64,000 nt of DNA from NCBI RefSeq assembly GCF_002845745.1, contig NZ_PIUM01000020.1:1-64000 (forward strand), written 5' to 3'. Of this stretch, positions 48,866 to 57,079 are shown in pieces. How positions within the stretch are numbered: the stretch's first letter is position 1; the number at the start of each line of letters is the position of its first letter. Under the pieces are notes generated by a model, which ran no database searches, was not told where the DNA came from, and saw nothing but the letters and a program-made list of their open reading frames with translations. Source of the stretch: Telmatospirillum siberiense. GTDB taxonomy: Bacteria > Pseudomonadota > Alphaproteobacteria > Rhodospirillales > Magnetospirillaceae. Both the position numbers and the translations under genes were made by a program.

Positions 48866-50368
48866 ATGGACAGCGTGTTGGAACTGCGGGCGATCCGGAA
48901 GTCCTTCGCCGGATTCGCCGCGCTGGACGGTGCCGACTTCACCCTCCGCCGGGGTGAGGTCCACGCCCTCCTGGGGGAAAACGGCGCGGGGAAATCCTCG
49001 TTGATGAACGTGGCGGCCGGCCTTTACGCCCCGGATGGCGGGCGGATCCTCATCGGGGGGCGCGAACAGCGCCTGGGCGGCCCGCGCGAGGCGACGGCGC
49101 AGGGAATCGGCATGGTTCACCAGCACTTCCACCTGGTGAAACCCTTCACCGTGGCCGAGAACATTCTTCTGGCCAACCCTCGCGGGCGCTTTTCCCGGGG
49201 CATCGAGACCATCGAGCGGGAAATCGCCTTCTGCACGAATATGCTGGGCTTCGTCGTCGATCCCCACCGCCGGCTCGACAGCCTGTCGGTCGCCGAACAG
49301 CAGCGGGTGGAGATCGTCAAGGTGCTGCTCGGCGGCGCCACCATCATCATCCTGGATGAACCGACGGCGGTGCTGACCGACGAGGAGGCCGACGGCCTGT
49401 TGACCACCATGCGCCGGCTGGCCGCCCAGGGAACCGCCGTGGTGCTGGTCACTCACAAACTGCGCGAGGTGACCCGCTATGCCGACCGCGTCACCATCAT
49501 GCGCGGCGGACGCCACGTCGCCGCCTGCGATCCGAAAACCATGAGCACCGCGCAATTGACCGAATTGACGGTGGGGGTTGCCTTGCCCTCGCCGGTTCGG
49601 GAAAAAACCGCACGCGGCGAGTTGCGCCTGATCGTCGCCGGCCTGCGTGTCGAGCATGAGACGGGCCGGACCGCGCTCGACGGGGTGGGCTTCCAAGTGC
49701 GCGCCGGCGAGATCTACGGCATCGCCGGCGTCAGCGGCAACGGACAGAGCGAACTGGTCGGCGCCCTGACCGGAACCACGGCGGTCGCCGCCGGCGATAT
49801 CTGGATGTCGGGCGCCGGGCACATCGCCGACCGGCCGCCGGCGATCCGGCGATCCGGCGGACTGGCGGCGATTCCCGCCGACCGCTACGCCCAGGCGCTG
49901 GCCGGCGGCCTGTCGATCACCGACAATTACGCGGTCGCCGGCGTCATGGCCGGCCGTTACGGTCCCTGGGGATGGCTCGACCGCAAGGCCATGGCGAAGG
50001 CCGCCGCCGCCGCGGTGCGCGCTTTCGACGTGCAGGGCGTGCGCGGCCTGAAACAAAGGGCGGGCCTGTTGTCGGGCGGCAATGCCCAGAAACTGGTGTT
50101 GGCGCGGGAATTGGCCGGCGATCCCGTCCTGATCGTCGCTCACGGCCCCAGCCGGGGCCTCGACGCAAGGGCCTGCGCGGCGGTGCATGAACGGCTGCTG
50201 GCCGCCCGCGCCCGGGGAAACGCCGTGGTTCTGGTAAGCGACGACCTGGACGAGGTGATCGGCCTCGCCGACCGCATCGGCGTCATGAGCCGGGGCCGCA
50301 TCGTCGCCGAATTCGACGCCCCCGCCGACCGTCAGGCGATCGGCCGCGCCATGGTGGATCATGGCTAG
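48866..50368 (+). CDS. ABC transporter ATP-binding protein with two nucleotide-binding domains
   Basis: 500 residues, a tandem ATPase as in nucleoside and sugar importers. First domain: Walker A GENGAGKSS, degenerate signature LSVAEQQRVEI, Walker B IIILDEPTAVLT. Second domain: GVSGNGQSE in the Walker A place, signature LSGGNAQKLVLARE, and a Walker B whose DEP is AHGPSRGLD, the usual weak second site of this family. It overlaps the first permease gene by 8 nt. Confidence 0.93.
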   Translation: MDSVLELRAIRKSFAGFAALDGADFTLRRGEVHALLGENGAGKSSLMNVAAGLYAPDGGRILIGGREQRLGGPREATAQGIGMVHQHFHLVKPFTVAENILLANPRGRFSRGIETIEREIAFCTNMLGFVVDPHRRLDSLSVAEQQRVEIVKVLLGGATIIILDEPTAVLTDEEADGLLTTMRRLAAQGTAVVLVTHKLREVTRYADRVTIMRGGRHVAACDPKTMSTAQLTELTVGVALPSPVREKTARGELRLIVAGLRVEHETGRTALDGVGFQVRAGEIYGIAGVSGNGQSELVGALTGTTAVAAGDIWMSGAGHIADRPPAIRRSGGLAAIPADRYAQALAGGLSITDNYAVAGVMAGRYGPWGWLDRKAMAKAAAAAVRAFDVQGVRGLKQRAGLLSGGNAQKLVLARELAGDPVLIVAHGPSRGLDARACAAVHERLLAARARGNAVVLVSDDLDEVIGLADRIGVMSRGRIVAEFDAPADRQAIGRAMVDHG

Positions 50369-51434
50369 CCCGTCTTTCCTGCCCGCAGGCCGGCTCAATC
50401 TGGAAATCCGCACCAATCTGGCGATGGGTCGCCAGATGCTGATCCTGGTGGGCGCGGCGCTGATCGGGATCCTCGTCTCCGCCGCGATCCTGGTGGCCGC
50501 CGGCGTCCCCTTCGGGGAGCTGCTCAGCGAATTCGTCATCCAGACGCTGCTTGATCCGGCCAGCCGGCAGGCCGTTCTCGCCCAGGCCGGACCGCTCGTT
50601 CTGGTCGGATTGGCCGGATCGGTGGCCTTTCGGACGCGCTTTTGGAACCTGGGCCTGGAAGGGCAGATGATCTGGGGATCGATCGCGGCAACCGCCCTGT
50701 CGGTCTTCGATTTCGGTCCTCCCGGCGTCCGTCTGCCGCTGATGCTGGCGGCGGCGGCCACCGCCGGCCTCGCCTGGTCGGGGCTCGCCTTCTATTTGAA
50801 GGAGCGCTTCCGGGTCAACGAGATCATCTCCACCCTGCTGCTCAATTACGTGGCCCTCTATCTGCTGCTCGATCTGCTGTACGGCGCCTGGCAGGACCCG
50901 AAGGATTCATTCCCCCATTCGCCGCAATTCCGCGATTTCGAACGCCTGCCCGACTGGGGCTGGCCGATCCACGGCGAACTGCTTCTCGCCCTGCTGGCGA
51001 CCGTCGCCGTTTTCTGGCTGCTGTCGCTGAGCCGGTTCGGGCTCTACATCCGCTTCGTTCACGAGAACAAAGGCGCCGCGCGCGCCCTGGGCGTACCGGT
51101 CCGCGCGGTGATGCTGGCCTCCGTCCTGCTGTCGGGCGCCCTGGCCGGATGGGGCGGCTTCATCATCACCGATGTCCAGGAGGGCCGGCTGACCCAGTCC
51201 TTTTTCGACGGCTACGGATTTTCAGGGATCCTCATCGCCTTTCTGGCCCGCAACAATCCCCTGGCCGCGGCGATGGTGGCGGTGTTGATCGCCGTGCTCT
51301 TCGTGACCGGACAAAGCCTGCAGATCTTCTATCAAATTCCTTTTTCCATGGTGCAACTGATCGAAGCCATCATCGTGATGACGGTCGCCGCCTCGGAATT
51401 CCTGATCCGTCACCGCCTGCGCTGGGTGGCCTGA
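50361..51434 (+). CDS. ABC transporter permease, nucleoside-type (first)
   Basis: 357 residues, about eight to ten membrane helices, of the branched-chain/sugar/nucleoside permease family. RTRFWNLGLEGQMIWGSI and RVNEIISTLLLNYVALYLLLD are typical of the YufP-like subunit that partners BMP receptors. The start overlaps the ATPase gene and the TGA overlaps the next start (TGATG), so all four transporter genes are coupled. Confidence 0.92.
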   Translation: MASPSFLPAGRLNLEIRTNLAMGRQMLILVGAALIGILVSAAILVAAGVPFGELLSEFVIQTLLDPASRQAVLAQAGPLVLVGLAGSVAFRTRFWNLGLEGQMIWGSIAATALSVFDFGPPGVRLPLMLAAAATAGLAWSGLAFYLKERFRVNEIISTLLLNYVALYLLLDLLYGAWQDPKDSFPHSPQFRDFERLPDWGWPIHGELLLALLATVAVFWLLSLSRFGLYIRFVHENKGAARALGVPVRAVMLASVLLSGALAGWGGFIITDVQEGRLTQSFFDGYGFSGILIAFLARNNPLAAAMVAVLIAVLFVTGQSLQIFYQIPFSMVQLIEAIIVMTVAASEFLIRHRLRWVA

Positions 51435-52378
51435 TGGCTATCTGCGAATTCATCGTCAATTGGGCGGGCGGCGTGCCCGCCACCGCCTTGCCCTACGCCC
51501 TGGCCGCCCTCGGCCTGATCGTCAGCGAAAGGGCCGGCGTGCTCAATCTGACGGCCGAAGGGTTGCTGCTGGTCGGCGCGCTGGCGGGCATCGGCGCCAG
51601 CCTGGCCATCGCCGACCGGCCGTGGGTCGCGCTGCCGGCCGCCGTCCTGGCGGCGATGGCGGTCGGTCTGCTGTTCGCCGGCCTGGTGGTGCTGTTGCGG
51701 GTCAATCAGGTGATCGCGGGACTGGCGGTGGTGTTTTTCTGCCAGGGGCTGACCAGCCTGCTCGGCACTCTGGCCGAATGGCAAAATCACCCGATCTCCG
51801 GATTGGGCAAGCTGATCGTCTGGCCGCTTTCCGAACTGCCGGCGGGGACCCACGCGCTCTTCCAGCAGGATGGCCTGGTTTACGCCCTTTTGCCGATCTT
51901 CTACGGCGTGCACCGCGTCCTCTTCAAAAGCATGACGGGATTGCGCCTGCGGGCCGTGGGCGAAGCGCCGGAAGCCGCCGACAGCGCCGGCCTCGGGGTG
52001 ACCCGCTACCGCGTGCTGGCGGTCGTCGCCGGATCGGCCCTGATCGGTCTGGCCGGCGGCTATCTGGCGGTGGGCGGCACCAAGATGTGGTTCGGCGGAA
52101 TGACCGGCGGACGCGGCTGGATCGCCGTCGCCCTGGTCATCTTCGCGCGTTGGCGGCCCTGGCGGGCGCTGTTCGGAGCGCTGCTGTTCGGCTGCATCGA
52201 ATCGATGGTGCCGCGCATCGCCGCCGCGGGGATCAGCGTTCCCCAATATTTCATCCTGATGACCCCCTACCTCGTCACCATCGCCGTGATGGTCTGGGCG
52301 GGACGCGGGAAAGGCGGCGCGGACCTCGACGAACCGGGCGCCCTGGGCCGCCCCCATGTGCGCGAGGAACGGCGATAG
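51434..52378 (+). CDS. ABC transporter permease, nucleoside-type (second)
   Basis: 314 residues, the partner (YufQ-like) membrane subunit. ERAGVLNLTAEGLLLVGALAG, VNQVIAGLAVVFFCQGL and RAVGEAPEAADSAGLGVTRYRVLAVV are characteristic. The reading frame is open well upstream in the previous gene, but the ATG at 51434 on the previous stop is the natural start. It ends the oxygenase-VOC-BMP-ABC operon. Confidence 0.92.
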   Translation: MAICEFIVNWAGGVPATALPYALAALGLIVSERAGVLNLTAEGLLLVGALAGIGASLAIADRPWVALPAAVLAAMAVGLLFAGLVVLLRVNQVIAGLAVVFFCQGLTSLLGTLAEWQNHPISGLGKLIVWPLSELPAGTHALFQQDGLVYALLPIFYGVHRVLFKSMTGLRLRAVGEAPEAADSAGLGVTRYRVLAVVAGSALIGLAGGYLAVGGTKMWFGGMTGGRGWIAVALVIFARWRPWRALFGALLFGCIESMVPRIAAAGISVPQYFILMTPYLVTIAVMVWAGRGKGGADLDEPGALGRPHVREERR

Positions 52379-52397
52379 CGGCTGCGTTCGGTACCTC

Positions 52398-52628
52398 CGG
52401 CATGAAAAGCTGCCACAGGATATTTTGAACCACCAAGACACCAAGACACCAAGACACCAACGTGTTTCCTGAGGGCGATGCGACGGATGATTACGAACTC
52501 GCGCCGCAGGCATTCCCCCGATCATCCGACGAAAGGACGGGAAAATGCCTGCGGCACATTCCGCCGCCTTGGTGACTTGGTGCCTTGGTGGTTAATCAAA
52601 AGCCGGGCCGCACCGGAACCATCCGGAG
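52398..52628 (-). repeat. ACCAAGG-type dispersed repeat, copy C (inverted)
   Basis: About 231 bp in the opposite orientation to copies A and B. Left end GGCATGAAAAG...GGATATTTTGAACC, three ACACCAAG units at 52436-52460, a central GCGCCGCAGGCATT, and the right arm CCTTGGTGGTTAATCAAAAGCC with the flanking GGTTCCGGTGC complement. It fills most of the 282-bp gap between the ABC operon and the second cluster regulator. Confidence 0.92.
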
Positions 52629-52660
52629 GAGAACCACTTGGCCAAATGTATCCCAGCGCC

Positions 52661-53395
52661 TCAGCGGGCGCGGCGGGATTTCTTCGGCGTCATCATGACC
52701 GGCGAAAGGCCATGCCGGCGGATGCTGTCGACCAGACGGTTCATCGACCCCAGGCAATGATCGCGGCTGATCTCGCCGGCCCGGGTGGCGTCGCGGTCCT
52801 TGAAGGCGGCGAAGAGGGCCCGGTGTTCCGCCGCCGCGTCATCGACCTGTCCGGTGAAATAGCTCTCGATGCGGACATAAGGTTCGATGGTGTCGCGCAG
52901 ATTGATGGTAAGCGTGCTCAGGCGCTGACGCCGGGCGCTGGCGATCAGGCGATTGTGGAATTCGCGGTTCACATCGAGCCATGCCGGAAGATAGCCCTCG
53001 GCCTGGGGGTCGAGGGATTCCATCGCGGTCAACAGCGCCTCCACCGCCAGGACGTCGCTTTCGGTCCTGAGACGGGTGGCGGTTTCCAGGGCATGCTGTT
53101 CCAGCACCATGCGCAGTTCGAAAACCTCGATGATTTCGGCGAGATCGAGCGAGGTGACGGCGAAACCCCGGCGTGGGCGAAGGATGATCAGGCCCTCGGC
53201 CTGCAGGCGGCTCAACGCCTCGCGGACGGGAACCCGGCTGACGCCGAATTGCTTGGCGATCAGTTCCTGGCGCAATTCGCTGCCCGGCGGCAGCGACCCG
53301 TTCAGAATGCTTTCGCGCAAGGACTGATAGAGAACGTCCGGAAGGGCACGGAACTCCGCCTGCAATACATTTACTTCCGGATGATCTATATCCAT
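52661..53395 (-). CDS. GntR-family regulator (FCD domain), second in the catabolic cluster
   Basis: 244 residues from the ATG at 53395; an ATG 30 bp upstream is less likely because it lacks a ribosome-binding site. Winged helix with SRVPVREALSRLQAEGLIILRPRRGF, then an FCD domain (EFHNRLI and AEHRALFAAF). The recognition helix differs by only a few residues from that of the 45019 regulator, so both may bind the same GTATAC-type sites. The palindrome at 53428 lies in its own promoter, which suggests self-regulation. Confidence 0.9.
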   Translation of the reverse strand: MDIDHPEVNVLQAEFRALPDVLYQSLRESILNGSLPPGSELRQELIAKQFGVSRVPVREALSRLQAEGLIILRPRRGFAVTSLDLAEIIEVFELRMVLEQHALETATRLRTESDVLAVEALLTAMESLDPQAEGYLPAWLDVNREFHNRLIASARRQRLSTLTINLRDTIEPYVRIESYFTGQVDDAAAEHRALFAAFKDRDATRAGEISRDHCLGSMNRLVDSIRRHGLSPVMMTPKKSRRAR

Positions 53396-53427
53396 GATTC
53401 TTCTATTTTTAATAGGTATTTCCATAA

Positions 53428-53443
53428 ATCGTATACAAAATCG
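53428..53443. promoter_or_regulatory. Candidate GntR operator before the second gntR
   Basis: ATCGTATACAAAATCG contains the palindromic GTATAC core and lies 33 bp upstream of the second GntR start. On the minus strand it reads TTGTATACGATTT, close to the TTGTATACAGTTT at 55779. Confidence 0.55.
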
Positions 53444-53461
53444 GCGGCTGACGCAATTGCG

Positions 53462-54160
53462 TCAGCCTTTGCTCGGGCCCCCGTTCCCCGCCTCGCGCCA
53501 GACGCGCAGAAGCTCCCCGGACTCCATCACAAGCCCCAGATGGATGGACATCATGGCGAGCGCGCCGGCCTCGAGGGAGGGATCGGTGCCGCGCACCAGG
53601 TCGGGGGGAACGATCACCCGGTAATCGCGATTGGCGCCATCGAAGGCCGTATTCAAAACGCAGCAATCCGTCATGCCGCCGGTCAACACGATGATCCTGA
53701 CCCCGAGATTGCGCAGCAGCAGGTCGAGATCGGTGGAATAAAAGGCGGACAGGCGCTTCTTGCCGCTGACGATCAGGTCGTCCGCGGCCACATGGGTGAC
53801 GAATTCGTTCCAGGGCGATCCCTCGATGGCATGGTCGTTGGAATTGGGGATCGGCCCGACCAACAGGGGAAACGTCCGCCGCCAGGCCGAGGGGATGCCC
53901 TTCACATCGTCGACGCCGCCCTTGCGCAGAACGCTGCGCACATGAATGACCGGTATGCCGAGGGAGCGGGCCGCCGCATGGAAGGCATCGACGGGTTTGA
54001 CGATTTCGCGCATGCGGGGCGCCGGACAGGGGCAATCCCGGCGTTCCGACAGATGGCCGGCATGCATGTCGATGGACACCACGGCGGTCCGGGCGGGATC
54101 GGCGTAGTCGGCGAAACCATCCGGCAGGATCCGTTTCTCGCCATAAACATAAGCTTCCAT
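53462..54160 (-). CDS. Isochorismatase-type cysteine hydrolase (amidase)
   Basis: 232 residues from the ATG at 54160 (AGGGAG upstream). Catalytic residues of the fold are present: D31 (VVSIDMHAGH), K134 (SGKKRLSAF) and C167 (GGMTDCCVLNT). Relatives include ureidoacrylate (RutB), biuret, maleamate and nicotinamide hydrolases, which release ammonia or carbamate from an acid amide. It lies 22 bp after the amidohydrolase, so the two form an operon that probably removes nitrogen from the pathway intermediate. Confidence 0.88.
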   Translation of the reverse strand: MEAYVYGEKRILPDGFADYADPARTAVVSIDMHAGHLSERRDCPCPAPRMREIVKPVDAFHAAARSLGIPVIHVRSVLRKGGVDDVKGIPSAWRRTFPLLVGPIPNSNDHAIEGSPWNEFVTHVAADDLIVSGKKRLSAFYSTDLDLLLRNLGVRIIVLTGGMTDCCVLNTAFDGANRDYRVIVPPDLVRGTDPSLEAGALAMMSIHLGLVMESGELLRVWREAGNGGPSKG

Positions 54161-54182
54161 GGAACTCCCTATGATCTCGGGG

Positions 54183-55547
54183 TCAGGGGGTGATGAACCG
54201 GCCGCGGGTCGCCGGATCATAGTGCAGACGGCCGTTCAGGAAGATCTTGTGCCGCTCGAAATACCATTCCTTCTTGCGGGGCGGCGGCGGTGTCAGATCG
54301 ACATCCTCGCCGCCCTTGAAGACATGAAGAATTTTGTTTCGATCCATTAACAATCTGATGTCGGCAGTGGGATCGCCGTCGAGCACCAGAATATCGGCAT
54401 GGCGTCCGGCCTCCAGCTTGCCGATCTTTTCGCCGAAACGCCGGAAGACGCCGGTCGCGCCCAAGGTGGCGCAATGAATCGCCTCCAGCGGCGAAAAGCC
54501 CAAAAGCTCGACGAAGATCGCCAGTTCCCGGGCATGCCATTCGCCGTAGGGCACCGGCGACCAGCCGCTTTCCGAGCCGCAAAGGAACGGCACGCCGGCA
54601 CGGAAGGCCTTAGGCAGATTGGCAACGGCCGCCTCGACCTCGCGCTTGAAGGCGTCGATCCCGGAAACACCGGCCATGACCTCGCCCGCCTCGATCAGAT
54701 TGACCAGAAGGGTCAGGGTCGGCGTGATCACCGCGCCGCCGGCGAGACAGGCCTCGATCCCCGCCTCATCGATGTGGGAAGCATGAAAGATCACGTCGAA
54801 TCCCGCCCTGGCGGCACCCAGCACCGAATCCCGGGTCCGGGCATGAACGGTGCAAAGGCGCCCCAGCCGGTGGCATTCGGCGGCGATCAAGGCATATTCC
54901 TCGTCGCTGATCGCCGAATTGTCGAGGGAGTCGGGCGTGATCAGATTGTCGTTCGAGCCCGAGACCTTGATGGCGTCGACCCGGTCCTTCACCTGATAGC
55001 GGATCGCCTCGATGAAGTCGTCGCGGCTCTTGATCAGCACCGCCGCCTGGCCCGGCGGAAAGGCCATCTCGTTGGGAAAGGAGTCTTCCAGGCCCTGATG
55101 GGTGGTGAGCTGGCGCCCCGACACCGCGAAACGCGGTCCGGGAAACAGGCCGGCGTCGATGGCGTCGCGCAGGTTCTGGGCGATGTTGTAGGTGGTCGCG
55201 GCGTCGAAGGCGCTGGTGACCCCCGCCTGCAAGATCTTTTTGGCGTTCCAGGCGGCTTTCAGCGTCCGGTATTCGACCGGCGTGTAAAGAGCCAGCTCCT
55301 CTTCCGAACGGGCCTCGCCGAAGGCGACATGGGTATGGGCGTCGATCAGACCGGGCATGATACTGCGTCCGGCACCGGCGATCCGGCGGTAGTCCGGACC
55401 GGCATAGCGCTCCGGCAGCGCCGGCTCCGGGCCGACCCAGGCGATGGACTCGCCCTCGAAGACCACGGCGCCGCGCTCGATCGGCGGATTCAGGCTGCCG
55501 TCGATGACTTTCCCCAACAGAACCGTGCCGTGGACGGAATCGCTCAT
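54183..55547 (-). CDS. Metal-dependent amidohydrolase (imidazolonepropionase/prolidase-like)
   Basis: 454 residues of the amidohydrolase superfamily. The HxH pair is H71 and H73 (LIDAHTHVAF); a candidate bridging lysine sits in DAIKVSGS; further His ligands are in TVHARTRDS and IFHASHIDE. Where the barrel usually has a TD motif, this protein has GSESGW, so Glu may replace the catalytic Asp. It hydrolyses a cyclic amide, amidine or peptide-like bond in related enzymes. Divergent from the Rieske oxygenase genes. Confidence 0.85.
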   Translation of the reverse strand: MSDSVHGTVLLGKVIDGSLNPPIERGAVVFEGESIAWVGPEPALPERYAGPDYRRIAGAGRSIMPGLIDAHTHVAFGEARSEEELALYTPVEYRTLKAAWNAKKILQAGVTSAFDAATTYNIAQNLRDAIDAGLFPGPRFAVSGRQLTTHQGLEDSFPNEMAFPPGQAAVLIKSRDDFIEAIRYQVKDRVDAIKVSGSNDNLITPDSLDNSAISDEEYALIAAECHRLGRLCTVHARTRDSVLGAARAGFDVIFHASHIDEAGIEACLAGGAVITPTLTLLVNLIEAGEVMAGVSGIDAFKREVEAAVANLPKAFRAGVPFLCGSESGWSPVPYGEWHARELAIFVELLGFSPLEAIHCATLGATGVFRRFGEKIGKLEAGRHADILVLDGDPTADIRLLMDRNKILHVFKGGEDVDLTPPPPRKKEWYFERHKIFLNGRLHYDPATRGRFITP

Positions 55548-55776
55548 GGATCGGGCCTTTCTCTCGGGCGGGCAGGATGCGCAACGGCTTCGCGTGAAAA
55601 CGTATGCAATTTTTTCCTTGCCGACAACCGGAAATCAGCGGAATAACCTCCCCCACGTCACCTCAACCATCCGGGTATCATAACAAAATATGCAGTTATA
55701 TAAGTATGTTAATTCAAATTTTATAAGAGATAAAATTTTTTCCTTGCCCGGCCAGAAAGGATTTTGGTAATAGTAG

Positions 55777-55788
55777 ATTGTATACAGT
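55777..55788. promoter_or_regulatory. Candidate GntR operator before the Rieske oxygenase
   Basis: ATTGTATACAGT, 26 bp upstream of the oxygenase start, has the GTATAC core and one imperfect arm. The 266-bp divergent gap 55548-55813 is otherwise very AT-rich (55680-55745), consistent with two promoters, and shows no gene. Confidence 0.6.
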
Positions 55789-55813
55789 TTATCGATGGCA
55801 CGGAGAGCGCCTC

Positions 55814-57079
55814 ATGAGCGACAGGGACATCGTTTGGCCGGCCGCCGATTTTTCCCGCGTTCCCTTCGCCGTCTATCACGATCCGGCGATCTACCGGCGG
55901 GAGCAGGAACGCCTGTTCCGCGGACCGACCTGGAATTACCTGGGTCTGGCCGCCGAACTGGCTGAACCGGGGGATTTTCTCACCACCCGGCTCGGCGAAA
56001 CGCCAATTCTGGTTACCCGGGCCATGGACGGCCGCATCCACGCCTTCGTCAATCGCTGCATGCACCGCGGCGCCCAGTTGCGGCGCGAGCCCTGCGGCAA
56101 CGCCAAGTCCCATATCTGCGTCTACCATCAATGGTCCTATGGCCTGGACGGCAGTCTGCGCGGCGTGCCCTTCCCCAAGGGCGTGAAAGGGGCGGGAGGG
56201 CTGCCGGCCGATTTCGATCGCGGCGCGATCCATCTCGAGGAACTCGTCGTCGAGCTGCATAAGGGCGTCATCTTCGGCACTTTTTCCCGCCACGCCGAGC
56301 CCCTGGCCGATTATCTGGGCCCCACGGTGATCTCCGAGCTCGATCGCCTGTTCGCCAAGCCGATCAAAATTCTGGGCTATCAGCGCCAGCGCATCGCCGG
56401 CAATTGGAAGCTCTACAACGACAATGTCCGCGATCCCAACCACGGCGGACTGCTGCACATGTTCCACGCCACCTTCGGGCTCTATCGCCTGAGCCAGATC
56501 GGCGGCGCCAAGATGGACGCGCGCCATCGGCACAACATCACCTACAACCAGTTGGGCACCGACGACGCCGAGGCCGAGGGCGGTTACGGCGACACCGACA
56601 AGGTCTATCAAAAGGGCTACCGCCTGCAGGACATGCGGATGCTGCAGAACCGCAAGGAATTTCCCGATCCGGTCACCCTGGTCATTCTCTCGGTTTTTCC
56701 CAATTGCGTCTTCCAGCAGATCGCCAATTCGCTGTGCACCCGGCAGATCCGCACCTATGGCGCCGATGAGATGGAGCTTTACTGGACCTATTTCGGCTAC
56801 CAGGACGACGATCCGGCCATGGAGGACCACCGCCTGCGCCAATCCAATCTCTGCGGCCCCGGCGGATATATCTCGATGGAGGACGGCGAGGCGGTGGAGA
56901 TCGTTCATCGCACGACCCTCCCGGAACGGGACGGTCACGCCCGGGTCGAAATCGGCGGCAAGGGACCGATCGCCGATCAGCCCAACCTGGTCAGCGAGGT
57001 GCCGATCAGGGGCTTCTACGCCTATTACTGCGAATTGATGGGCTTCGACGTCGAAACGGTGGAAGGAGCCGCGCGATGA
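55814..57079 (+). CDS. Rieske non-heme iron oxygenase, alpha subunit (anthranilate dioxygenase AndAc-like)
   Basis: 421 residues. The Rieske centre is C82, H84, C102, H105. The mononuclear iron site is H210 and H215 with a third ligand probably D357, and D207 bridges to the neighbouring subunit (NWKLYNDNVRDPNHGGLLH). The start WPAADFSRVPFAVYHDPAIYRREQ and the YQRQRIAGNWKL block recall AndAc-type anthranilate 1,2-dioxygenase. It adds O2 to an aromatic or heteroaromatic ring and needs an electron-transfer partner. No ferredoxin or reductase gene is nearby. Confidence 0.9.
   Translation: MSDRDIVWPAADFSRVPFAVYHDPAIYRREQERLFRGPTWNYLGLAAELAEPGDFLTTRLGETPILVTRAMDGRIHAFVNRCMHRGAQLRREPCGNAKSHICVYHQWSYGLDGSLRGVPFPKGVKGAGGLPADFDRGAIHLEELVVELHKGVIFGTFSRHAEPLADYLGPTVISELDRLFAKPIKILGYQRQRIAGNWKLYNDNVRDPNHGGLLHMFHATFGLYRLSQIGGAKMDARHRHNITYNQLGTDDAEAEGGYGDTDKVYQKGYRLQDMRMLQNRKEFPDPVTLVILSVFPNCVFQQIANSLCTRQIRTYGADEMELYWTYFGYQDDDPAMEDHRLRQSNLCGPGGYISMEDGEAVEIVHRTTLPERDGHARVEIGGKGPIADQPNLVSEVPIRGFYAYYCELMGFDVETVEGAAR

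Noticed and set aside
47795-50761. A 988-codon minus-strand open frame opposite the BMP and ATPase genes
   Set aside because: Same reason: the plus-strand proteins have clear family motifs, and this frame has none.
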